A program made the position numbers and the translations under genes. From Firmicutes bacterium UBA7709 (GTDB lineage Bacteria > Bacillota_A > Clostridia > Peptostreptococcales > Anaerovoracaceae), in NCBI GenBank assembly GCA_002482405.1, contig DLFX01000205.1, forward strand, positions 620 through 7,666: a stretch of DNA of 7,047 nucleotides. Reading direction: 5' to 3'. Shown here piece by piece: positions 1 through 6,479 of the stretch. How positions within the stretch are numbered: position 1 is the stretch's first letter; the number at the start of each line of letters is the position of its first letter. The notes under the pieces were generated by a model, which saw only the letters and a program-made list of their open reading frames with translations, was not told the DNA's origin and did not search any database.

Positions 1-839
1 AGGGCGTCCCTGTTTTCCTCTGTCACTTTATCGCCATCGGCCCGTTCTTCGTTGAGATATTCCGCCAGTGCCTTTTCTACCGATTTGTTCAGCGGCATAA
101 TGGATTCCTTACCCCGTTTCCGGTAGATTTTAAATTCGCCCCGGCTGAAATTGAAGGAGGAAATGTTGAGCTGTTGCAGTTCCGACAACCTAAGTCCGTA
201 TGTAAGGAATAAAATCAGGATCGCTTTGTCCCTTTTTTTCGTCTTCTCCCAGAATTCCTGCTCTTTTTTTGTCAGATTAGAGCCTGTGGACACCGCGTCC
301 AGCATGCGCATGACCTCGTCGTCCTGCAGTGCTTTGATCTCCCGTTCCCCCGGTTTCGGAAGCTTGATGGGGTCGAAAGCATCGGTGATATTTCTGCTGA
401 TCAGTTCATCTCTGTACAAGTATTTGAATAACACGGATAAAGAGGATTTCTTTCTCGCAAGGGACTTCTTATCATTCTCATATACGTATATTGCCTTTTC
501 CTTTTCCACCTTGTATCTTCTGCAGTAATCGATAAAGATATTGATGTCCGCCGCCTTGATCTGCTCAAAATCATCCTGTCTGATATTTCGGATTTCTTTC
601 GCCCTCGTCAGATCCGTTTCGTGGATCAGATAATTGCAGAAAAAACGGATATCCTGCAAATAGGCCAACCGGGTCATGGGCAGAACATTTCCTTTGAGAT
701 ATACGAAAAAACCATTTAAAAAACGCGGTAATTCATCCTGAATCCCTTGGCATTTTTCCATGATCTCGTTTTCCTTCAGGATGATGTTGTCGGGTTTATC
801 ACTCTTATTATGGATTTTTAATTCCTTTTTTACCGCCAT
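1..839 (-). CDS. Xer/phage-integrase family tyrosine recombinase, XerS-like, N-terminal part (3' end beyond window)
   Basis: Tyrosine recombinases cut and rejoin DNA at specific sites, for example in chromosome dimer resolution or element integration. The frame runs from ATG 839 off the left edge, giving 279 residues. Residues about 35-160 fit a SAM-like N-terminal DNA-binding domain. The catalytic domain starts near 165. The first catalytic Arg is Arg217 in TYGLRLSEL, and Lys241 in YRKRGKES sits 24 residues later, the same spacing as R148-K172 of E. coli XerD. The His-x-x-Arg and Tyr residues are outside the window, so activity cannot be confirmed. The Arg lies about 70 residues later than in XerC/XerD because of a longer N-terminus and an insert (about 187-205, SNLTKKEQEFWEKTKKRD). 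Both traits recall streptococcal XerS (about 356 aa), an assignment made from memory. G+C is about 44% against about 54% in its neighbours. It may be a resident dimer resolvase or, less likely, an acquired integrase. Confidence 0.88.
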   Translation of the reverse strand, partial: MAVKKELKIHNKSDKPDNIILKENEIMEKCQGIQDELPRFLNGFFVYLKGNVLPMTRLAYLQDIRFFCNYLIHETDLTRAKEIRNIRQDDFEQIKAADINIFIDYCRRYKVEKEKAIYVYENDKKSLARKKSSLSVLFKYLYRDELISRNITDAFDPIKLPKPGEREIKALQDDEVMRMLDAVSTGSNLTKKEQEFWEKTKKRDKAILILFLTYGLRLSELQQLNISSFNFSRGEFKIYRKRGKESIMPLNKSVEKALAEYLNEERADGDKVTEENRDA

Positions 840-846
840 TTCCCTT

Positions 847-851
847 CTCCT
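847..851 (-). promoter_or_regulatory. Ribosome binding site of the tyrosine recombinase
   Basis: AGGAG, 7 bases before ATG 839, sits in the 24-base gap after miaA. It is a textbook Shine-Dalgarno site and fixes the recombinase start. The short gap has no room for an independent promoter, so the gene is probably read with miaA unless a promoter lies inside miaA. Confidence 0.8.
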
Positions 852-863
852 GTCTGTCGTATG

Positions 864-1820
864 CTATGCAAATGTGGTAGGGTGCAAAAGTTGCCGTGAT
901 ATCGCAGCAGAAATGTCTGCAAGGGCTTCCGCTTCCGTTCTATATTCGGATAAATTGAACCAGCGCATGTCCGGATACCGCCTGAGCCAGGTCAGCTGCC
1001 GCTTCGCGTAATGCCGCGTATTGCGCTTGACCAGGCGGATTGCTTCGGGCAGGTCGTATTCGCCGTGAAGGTATGCAATGATTTCCTTATAGCCGATCCC
1101 CTTCATGGAGATACAGTCTTCCGTCAGTCCCATATCGAGAAGGGACCTGATTTCATTCACCAGCCCTGCTTCCACGAGGAGGTCCACTCTTTCGTCGATT
1201 CTGCGGTACAGCTCATCACGGTCCCTGGTCAGGCCGATGAGAATACAGCCGTAATCCTCTGTGGGGACAAAGGATTCCCGGAATTCCCGCATTCCCTCTC
1301 CGGTGGTTTCAAATACCTCGATGGCCCGGATCACTTTCTTCAGGTTGTTGGGGTGGATCCTTTCAGCGGCGGCAGGGTCCAGCGACTTCAGCCGGTTATG
1401 GACATGTTCCGCGCCGTAGAGCTCCGCTTCCCGTTCCAACTGCTTCCGGAATTCCGCCTGTTTTGGCATCACGGAAAAATCCATATCATAGATCAAGGAG
1501 TTCAGATAAAGCCCGGTACCCCCTGACACCACGGGAGTTCTGCCGTCCCGGAACACTTTTTCAATATATTTTTTCGCAAGAGCCTGATACTCCGCGGCGG
1601 AAAATTCCTCTCTCGGATCGATCTCGTCCACCAGATAATGCCGGGCCTGGGCCAGCTCTTCTCCGGTGGGCTTGGCGCTGCCGATGTCCATGTATTTATA
1701 GATCTGCATGGAATCCGCCGAAATAATTTCCCCCTGAAAGGCTCTGGCGATTTCAATTGCATATTTTGTTTTGCCGACGGCCGTGGGGCCGGAAACAAAA
1801 ATAACCTTATGATCCTGCAT
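864..1820 (-). CDS. miaA: tRNA dimethylallyltransferase MiaA
   Basis: MiaA transfers a dimethylallyl group from DMAPP to N6 of adenosine 37 in tRNAs that read codons starting with U, giving i6A37, which MiaB can then thiomethylate. With the start at 1820 the protein has 318 residues, usual for the family. Visible motifs are the P-loop GPTAVGKT (11-18), DSMQIYK (36-42, with the expected catalytic Asp36), GGTGLY (100-105), the NNLKKVIRAIEV region (158-169), GIGYKE (241-246) and the C-terminal tRNA-binding stretch NTRHYAKRQLTWLRR (267-281). A longer form starting at 1853 is possible but has no support at its N-terminus. Only one base separates it from mutL, so translation is probably coupled. 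The pairing mutL-miaA is common across bacteria. Here the next gene is a recombinase, whereas many genomes have hfq. The TAG stop is at 864-866. Confidence 0.97.
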   Translation of the reverse strand: MQDHKVIFVSGPTAVGKTKYAIEIARAFQGEIISADSMQIYKYMDIGSAKPTGEELAQARHYLVDEIDPREEFSAAEYQALAKKYIEKVFRDGRTPVVSGGTGLYLNSLIYDMDFSVMPKQAEFRKQLEREAELYGAEHVHNRLKSLDPAAAERIHPNNLKKVIRAIEVFETTGEGMREFRESFVPTEDYGCILIGLTRDRDELYRRIDERVDLLVEAGLVNEIRSLLDMGLTEDCISMKGIGYKEIIAYLHGEYDLPEAIRLVKRNTRHYAKRQLTWLRRYPDMRWFNLSEYRTEAEALADISAAISRQLLHPTTFA

Positions 1821-1821
1821 T

Positions 1822-3744
1822 TTAAACCCTTTTAAACATCTTTTCAATCTCATATTTCCGCATTCTCACAAATGTCGGCCGTCCGTGGGGACAGGAATAG
1901 GGATTCTTCGTCTTTGCCAGATCGGCCATCAGCCTTTCGATCTCCTGCATATCCAGCACATCGTGGGCCTTTACCGCCTTTTTGCAGGCGTTCGTGATAA
2001 TGGAGTCGATCTTTTTCTGATTTTTCAGATCCCCTTCCTCTGATATATTGTCCAATATGTAATCGATGAAGTCGCTGGCTTCATCCAGCTCCATAAATAC
2101 GGGGATCGCCTTTATAATATATGCGGCCGGTCCGAATTCTTCGGCCTGAAAGCCCATATTTCCCAGGAAATCAAGCATTCCTTCCATATTGTTCTTTATG
2201 GCGTGGGTCACGTTGATTACGATCGGCGTCAGGATCATCTGTTGGGCCTTCTCCTCCTTCTGATATTGGGCGAGGAGCTGCTCGTAGAAAATCCGTTCGT
2301 GAGCCGCGTGCTGGTCTATCAGGTAGAAGCTGTTTTCATCCGCCGCCGTGATGTAAGTGCCGAAAATGGATCCGGTAACCGTCAGGTCCTCTATGGCAAA
2401 CTCATGCGGGGTATGGGCTTTTTCCAAGGGCCGGTGTGTTTCGTCTGAGGGCCGATATCTTCCTTCCGGCTCTTTTACCTCCTCGGGTTCCGACTCTATC
2501 TTCTGTTCGGATTCTTTCTCCTGTTTTCGTTGCTCGAACAATAATTTTTTTATGTTAACCTGTTCTTCAACCCTTTGCTTTGGGGCGGGAATTTCGATTT
2601 TTGTCTCTATCCCTGGGGCGGGAATTTCAGCTTTTGCCTCTGTCTCCGGGGCTGATTCCCGCAATACGGCAGACGTGGCGGAGCCGGAATCGGATTGCTT
2701 GAATTGAAAGAGGTTCTTCTCTTTTATTTCAGGAATGGCCTCCTTGGTTTTCAGACCTTTTCGGATGGACTCCACGATGAAATCCTTTACGAGCCGTTCC
2801 TCGTCAAACCGGACTTCCCTTTTGTTGGGATGAATGTTGACGTCCAGCTTTTCGGGAGCCACCTGAAGAAACAGAAACGCGATGGGATATCTGCCTTCAA
2901 AAAGCTTCTCCAGATAGCCGTCGGAAACAGCGCTTTCCATGAGCTTGCTGTTGATATAACGGCCGTTGACGAAGAAGATCTGGCTCTTCCGGTTTGTTTT
3001 GCTGTTATCAGGAGCAGAAATGAAGGCTTCCAAGGCCATAGGACCATTCTCTTCCTGCAGATGGATCAGCTTGTCGCCGATCTCCCTGCTGTAGATGGTC
3101 AGGATATTGGAGTGAATATCCCCTTTTCCCGCCGTTGAGAACAGGATGTTCCCGTTATTGATAAGCCTCATCCTGATCTGAGGATATGCCAAAGTCATCT
3201 TTGAGATGAGGTCGATGATCAGGGTGCTTTCCGTGGAGTCGGGCTTCATGAATTTCAGCCTGGCGGGAGTGTTGAAAAACAGGTCCTCAATGATGATGGT
3301 GGTCCCTTCCGGGCAGCCGGTATCCTCTTTCTCCAGCACTTCTCCGCCTTCGATCTTGATCCGCATCCCGCTCTTGTCAGCCGTTGTTTTCGTAATCAGT
3401 TCCACCCTTGAAACCGCCGCAATGCTGGCGAGGGCTTCCCCTCGAAAGCCCAGACTGCCGATATGGTCCAGATCCGCCGCACTTCTGATCTTGCTGGTTG
3501 CATGGCGTTTAAAGGCGAGGTCCACATCTTCCTTTTCGATCCCGCTTCCATTGTCGGTGACGCGGATATAGGACTTCCCACCGTTTCTGATCTCGACGAT
3601 GACCGAGGACGCGCCGGCGTCTATGGAGTTTTCCACCAGCTCCTTGACCACGGATACGGGCCGGTCCACCACCTCTCCCGCCGCGATCTTATCGGCCACG
3701 TTCTTAGACAGCTCTATGATTCTTTTATTTTCACGTGTTTCCAT
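1822..3744 (-). CDS. mutL: DNA mismatch repair protein MutL with endonuclease motif
   Basis: MutL is the matchmaker of mismatch repair and, in bacteria without Dam/MutH, the nicking endonuclease. The 640-residue product has an N-terminal GHKL ATPase (about 1-330) with KELVENSIDAGA (Glu35 and Asn39 in the ATP/Mg site), DNGSGI (64-69) and GFRGEAL (99-105). A charged, Pro/Glu/Lys-rich linker (about 340-450) follows and includes an 11-residue tandem repeat. The C-terminal dimerisation and nuclease domain carries DQHAAHERIFYE (477-488, fitting DQHA-x2-E-x4-E), an ACKKA motif (586-590) and CPHGRP (618-623), the set of metal-site motifs known in Bacillus subtilis MutL. QQMILTP (501-507) resembles that protein's clamp-binding QEMIVP. 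Length and motif set are normal for a Firmicute MutL. Its stop (TAA, 1822-1824) is separated from the miaA ATG by one base, pointing to coupled translation. Confidence 0.98.
   Translation of the reverse strand: METRENKRIIELSKNVADKIAAGEVVDRPVSVVKELVENSIDAGASSVIVEIRNGGKSYIRVTDNGSGIEKEDVDLAFKRHATSKIRSAADLDHIGSLGFRGEALASIAAVSRVELITKTTADKSGMRIKIEGGEVLEKEDTGCPEGTTIIIEDLFFNTPARLKFMKPDSTESTLIIDLISKMTLAYPQIRMRLINNGNILFSTAGKGDIHSNILTIYSREIGDKLIHLQEENGPMALEAFISAPDNSKTNRKSQIFFVNGRYINSKLMESAVSDGYLEKLFEGRYPIAFLFLQVAPEKLDVNIHPNKREVRFDEERLVKDFIVESIRKGLKTKEAIPEIKEKNLFQFKQSDSGSATSAVLRESAPETEAKAEIPAPGIETKIEIPAPKQRVEEQVNIKKLLFEQRKQEKESEQKIESEPEEVKEPEGRYRPSDETHRPLEKAHTPHEFAIEDLTVTGSIFGTYITAADENSFYLIDQHAAHERIFYEQLLAQYQKEEKAQQMILTPIVINVTHAIKNNMEGMLDFLGNMGFQAEEFGPAAYIIKAIPVFMELDEASDFIDYILDNISEEGDLKNQKKIDSIITNACKKAVKAHDVLDMQEIERLMADLAKTKNPYSCPHGRPTFVRMRKYEIEKMFKRV
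1827..1833 (-). promoter_or_regulatory. Ribosome binding site deciding the miaA start
   Basis: AAAAGGG on the minus strand lies 6 bases before ATG 1820, inside the last codons of mutL. This favours ATG 1820 over the in-frame ATG at 1853, which would add 11 basic residues (MRLKRCLKGFK) ahead of the conserved MiaA N-terminus. Confidence 0.7.
2582..2647 (-). repeat. 33-bp tandem repeat in the mutL linker
   Basis: Two adjacent 33-bp units (2582-2614 and 2615-2647) match at 26 of 33 positions by eye, and a fragment of a third (ggggc) follows. Being a multiple of three, the repeat stays in frame and encodes an 11-residue unit seen in MutL as APETEAKAEIP followed by APGIETKIEIP and then APK (residues 365-389). 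It lies in the disordered linker between the ATPase and nuclease domains, where changes in length should be tolerated. Confidence 0.85.
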
Positions 3745-3749
3745 ACAGG

Positions 3750-3755
3750 CCTCTC
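3750..3755 (-). promoter_or_regulatory. Ribosome binding site of mutL
   Basis: GAGAGG on the minus strand lies 5 bases before the ATG at 3744. An in-frame TGA at 3763-3765 bounds the reading frame, so this site and ATG fix the start of MutL. Confidence 0.7.
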
Positions 3756-3763
3756 TTCGATTT

Positions 3764-3779
3764 CACCCTCCAAAGGGCG
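3764..3779 (-). repeat. Small hairpin in the mutS-mutL gap
   Basis: The 41-base gap between mutS and mutL contains an inverted repeat, CCCT-TTGG-AGGG, extendable by one G-T and one C-G pair. It covers a strong GGAGGG that lies too far (over 20 bases) from the mutL ATG to be its ribosome binding site. No T-run follows, so it is not a terminator. Any regulatory role is speculative. Confidence 0.3.
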
Positions 3780-3785
3780 TTTTCT

Positions 3786-6410
3786 CTAGTTTTCCGCCGC
3801 CTTTTTCAAGTCCTCCAGTATCCCGAAGGCCTGGGAAGGCGTAATGTTCATCAGATCCAGCGCTCTCAGCCGCTCCACCACCGGATTCGGTGCAAAGCTG
3901 AAGAAGGATATCTGTTCGGTGTCGGCCTTTGGATCGATTTCCTCTTCCGCCGCTTTGCCGGCATACTTGCCCAGATCGATGGAAGCGCCGCTCTCCTCAA
4001 GCTCTCTCAGCTTTTCCTCCGCGGTAAGAAGAAGCTGCTGGGGCACTCCGGCAAGCTTTGCCACGTGGATTCCGTAGCTCCTGCTCGCGCTTCCCTCAAC
4101 GATTTTATGTAAGAATACGATGTTGCCGTCCTTCTCCTGGACGTCTACGTTCAGGTTTTTCAGGCCCGTCATATGGCCTTCCAAGGCGGTCAGCTCGTGG
4201 TAATGGGTGGCAAACAGGGTCCTGATCCGGCCTTTGCTGTTGCAGAGGTATTCCACCACGGCCCATGCGATGGACAGTCCGTCGTAGGTGCTGGTGCCCC
4301 TTCCGATCTCATCGAGGATGATGAGGCTCCTGTCGGTGGCCGTGTTCAGAATATATGCCAGCTCGCTCATCTCCACGTAGAAGGTGCTCTGGCCCTGGGC
4401 CAGGTTGTCGGAAGCCCCGATCCTGGTGTATATCCTGTCGACGATGCCGATGGTCGCCGCTTCCGCGGGAACAAAGCATCCCGTCTGGGCCATGAGCACG
4501 ATGAGCGCCGTCTGCCTCATATAGGTGGACTTTCCGGACATGTTGGGTCCGGTGATCAGCAGCAGACTGTTGCTGCTTCTATCGATATAGGCGTCGTTGG
4601 ATACGAATATGCCGTTTTTTATGGTCTGCTCGATGACGGGATGGCGGCCCTTTTCTATGATGATGGCGTCGCCGGCCTTCACATCCGGTTTCACGTATCC
4701 CAGCCGGCTGCCTACCTCGGCGAAAGAAGCCAGGACGTCCAACACTGAAACCGCGGCGGAAGTCCTTTGGATAGCGCCGATATAGCCCTGGATGAAGCTT
4801 CTGACCTCCGCAAATATCTCATATTCCAGCTGATTGATCTTCGTCTCCGCGTTCAGCACCACCGATTCCACCTCTTTCAGCTCCGGGGTGATGTACCGTT
4901 CACAGTTGACGAGGGTCTGTTTTCTGATATAGTCCTCCGGAACCAGATTTAAATTCGACTTGGTTACCTCGATATAGTACCCGAATACCTTGTTGAAACC
5001 GACTTTCAGATTTTTGATGCCGGTCCTTTCCCTCTCCACGGCTTCCAGCCCGGCGATCCATTGCTGCCCGTCCCGGATGGAGCTTTTCATATGGTCCAGC
5101 TCTTCCGAATAGCCGTTCTGGATCAACCCGCCTTCCTTTATCGTAAAGGGGGGTTCATCGACGATAGCCCTGTCGATGAGCTCATAGATTTCCGTCAGGG
5201 GATCCAGGCTTTCCTCCAGCTTCTCAAGGAGCGGATCTCCGCAGGAAGCGAGCTCGCCCTTCATGTCGGGCAGAGCGAAGATTGAATTCCGCAGGGCGAT
5301 GAGGTCCTTGCCGTTGGCATTCCCGCAGGCGATCCGGCCCGCAAGGCGTTCCAGGTCGTAGATTTTCTTCAAATGTTCCTTTATATTGTTGCGCAGGAGA
5401 ACCTGATCAGTCAAAGTCTCCACCGCGTTCAGGCGTTCCTGTATCTCTCTCAGATCGTTCAGGGGCTCTCTCAGCCATTGCTTCATCTTCCTCGATCCCA
5501 TGGCCGTCTGGGTCTTGTCCAGAACGCCGAGAAGGGATCCCTGGACCTTTTTCTCAAACAGAGTCTCCGTCAATTCGAGATTTTTGATGGTGGCCTTGTC
5601 CAGGGACATGTGGCCTGCCGTATCATACGCGTTTAAGTGAGCCAGATGGGACAAATTCTGCTTTTGGGTTTCAAAGAGATAGGAGAGCAGCGCGCCCAGA
5701 GCCGTGACGGCAAGGGGCATTTCTTCGACTCCAAGACCCTTCAGGGATTTTACCCGGAACTGTCTCAGCACCGATTCCTCGGCGGAATTCCGGTTGTAAT
5801 GCCCTTCGTCTCTGATGCTGAAATACGCTCCGGAAGCGTCTCTGATCTCCCCGGAAAGCCCGTCAAGCTCTGCCGCTTCGTTTGAGATCACCTCCCTGGC
5901 CCGTATCTTTACCAGCTCGTTTAAAAGCTTTTCTATGTACCTTGAACCCGTGAGCTCCGTCGCGCTGATTTCCCCCGTGGAAACGTCGCAGTATGCAAGT
6001 CCGGCGCCTGTTTCATCAAGAAAAACCGACGCCAGATAATTGTTCTCTTTTTCGTGGAGCATGGTCTGGCTCACGACAGTGCCCGGGGTGACGATCTGGA
6101 TGACCTCTCTTTTTACGATCCCCTTTGCCGCCGCCGGGTCTTCCGTCTGCTCACAGATGGCTACCTTGTAGCCTTTTTCGATAAGCTTTGCAATGTAGCT
6201 GTCCGCGGCATGGTAAGGCACTCCGCACATGGGAGCCCTCTCCTCCTGTCCGTAGCTTTTTCCCGTCAGGGTGATCTCCATTTCCCTGGAAGCGGTGATA
6301 GCGTCCTCAAAGAACATTTCGTAGAAATCCCCCAGCCTGAAAAAAAGAATGCAGTCCTGGTAGTCCTTTTTGATCTCCATATACTGTTGCATCATGGGCG
6401 TAATTTGCAT
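3786..6410 (-). CDS. mutS: DNA mismatch repair protein MutS
   Basis: MutS is a cytoplasmic dimeric ATPase that binds base-base mismatches and small loops and then recruits MutL. The 874-residue product is full length for a MutS1-type protein. The mismatch-binding domain (about residues 1-115) carries GDFYEMF, with the Phe29-x-Glu31 reading residues. Connector, lever and clamp regions follow to about 570. The ABC-type ATPase domain has Walker A GPNMSGKST (621-629), signature region STFYVEMSE, Walker B LIILDE (696-701) and the H-loop ATHYHEL (734-740). The tail contains QISFF (833-837), which matches the beta-clamp-binding pattern seen in Bacillus MutS (QLSFF), and ends in a helical stretch typical of tetramerisation tails. 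The ATG at 6410 is the only sensible start, since a stop lies in frame 24 bases upstream. The gene ends with TAG at 3786-3788, 41 bases before mutL, consistent with cotranscription and joint function. No key residue is missing. Confidence 0.98.
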   Translation of the reverse strand: MQITPMMQQYMEIKKDYQDCILFFRLGDFYEMFFEDAITASREMEITLTGKSYGQEERAPMCGVPYHAADSYIAKLIEKGYKVAICEQTEDPAAAKGIVKREVIQIVTPGTVVSQTMLHEKENNYLASVFLDETGAGLAYCDVSTGEISATELTGSRYIEKLLNELVKIRAREVISNEAAELDGLSGEIRDASGAYFSIRDEGHYNRNSAEESVLRQFRVKSLKGLGVEEMPLAVTALGALLSYLFETQKQNLSHLAHLNAYDTAGHMSLDKATIKNLELTETLFEKKVQGSLLGVLDKTQTAMGSRKMKQWLREPLNDLREIQERLNAVETLTDQVLLRNNIKEHLKKIYDLERLAGRIACGNANGKDLIALRNSIFALPDMKGELASCGDPLLEKLEESLDPLTEIYELIDRAIVDEPPFTIKEGGLIQNGYSEELDHMKSSIRDGQQWIAGLEAVERERTGIKNLKVGFNKVFGYYIEVTKSNLNLVPEDYIRKQTLVNCERYITPELKEVESVVLNAETKINQLEYEIFAEVRSFIQGYIGAIQRTSAAVSVLDVLASFAEVGSRLGYVKPDVKAGDAIIIEKGRHPVIEQTIKNGIFVSNDAYIDRSSNSLLLITGPNMSGKSTYMRQTALIVLMAQTGCFVPAEAATIGIVDRIYTRIGASDNLAQGQSTFYVEMSELAYILNTATDRSLIILDEIGRGTSTYDGLSIAWAVVEYLCNSKGRIRTLFATHYHELTALEGHMTGLKNLNVDVQEKDGNIVFLHKIVEGSASRSYGIHVAKLAGVPQQLLLTAEEKLRELEESGASIDLGKYAGKAAEEEIDPKADTEQISFFSFAPNPVVERLRALDLMNITPSQAFGILEDLKKAAEN

Positions 6411-6421
6411 TTTGTCTGTAA

Positions 6422-6425
6422 CCTC
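6422..6425 (-). promoter_or_regulatory. Likely ribosome binding site of mutS
   Basis: The minus strand carries GAGG 11 bases before the mutS ATG. The spacing is slightly long for a Shine-Dalgarno site. It is the only purine-rich candidate in the 57-base gap, and an in-frame TGA at 6432-6434 prevents any farther upstream start. Confidence 0.55.
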
Positions 6426-6463
6426 AATCTTTCATGAACTTCAGCAGTGATCATGCGGGATCG

Positions 6464-6479
6464 CAGCTCAGTCGAGCTG
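6464..6479 (-). repeat. Short inverted repeat over the tlyA stop codon
   Basis: A perfect 6-bp inverted repeat (cagctc/gagctg) with a 4-base loop spans the end of tlyA and includes its TGA stop. Three more pairs (gat at 6459-6461 with atc at 6480-6482) could form across a 2-base bulge. No T-run follows on the minus strand, so it does not look like an intrinsic terminator. It may be chance, or a weak RNA hairpin in the tlyA-mutS message. Confidence 0.35.

Noticed and set aside
151..528. Plus-strand open frame of 125 codons opposite the recombinase
   Set aside because: The opposite strand encodes a continuous tyrosine recombinase through this whole interval. The plus-strand product is Ser/Phe-rich, as expected for a shadow frame.
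1..863. Prophage or integrative element boundary at the recombinase gene
   Set aside because: No attachment-site duplication, tRNA gene, excisionase or phage gene is visible, and the gene is tightly packed behind miaA with its own ribosome binding site. The left side is outside the window, so this cannot be fully excluded.
1011..1526. Plus-strand open frame of 171 codons opposite miaA
   Set aside because: It is antisense to conserved MiaA motifs, has no recognisable domain and shows no sign of being a gene.
1821..1853. Extended MiaA N-terminus from ATG 1853
   Set aside because: It overlaps mutL, adds a non-family basic leader, and has a weaker ribosome binding site context than ATG 1820.
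4173..4748. Plus-strand open frame of 191 codons opposite mutS
   Set aside because: It lies wholly antisense to conserved MutS ATPase sequence and its translation has no recognisable domain. Long antisense frames are expected at this G+C.
6424..6435. Tiny frame ATG-AAA-GAT-TGA upstream of mutS as a leader peptide
   Set aside because: Three codons with no ribosome binding site and no attenuator-like pair of hairpins; most likely chance.
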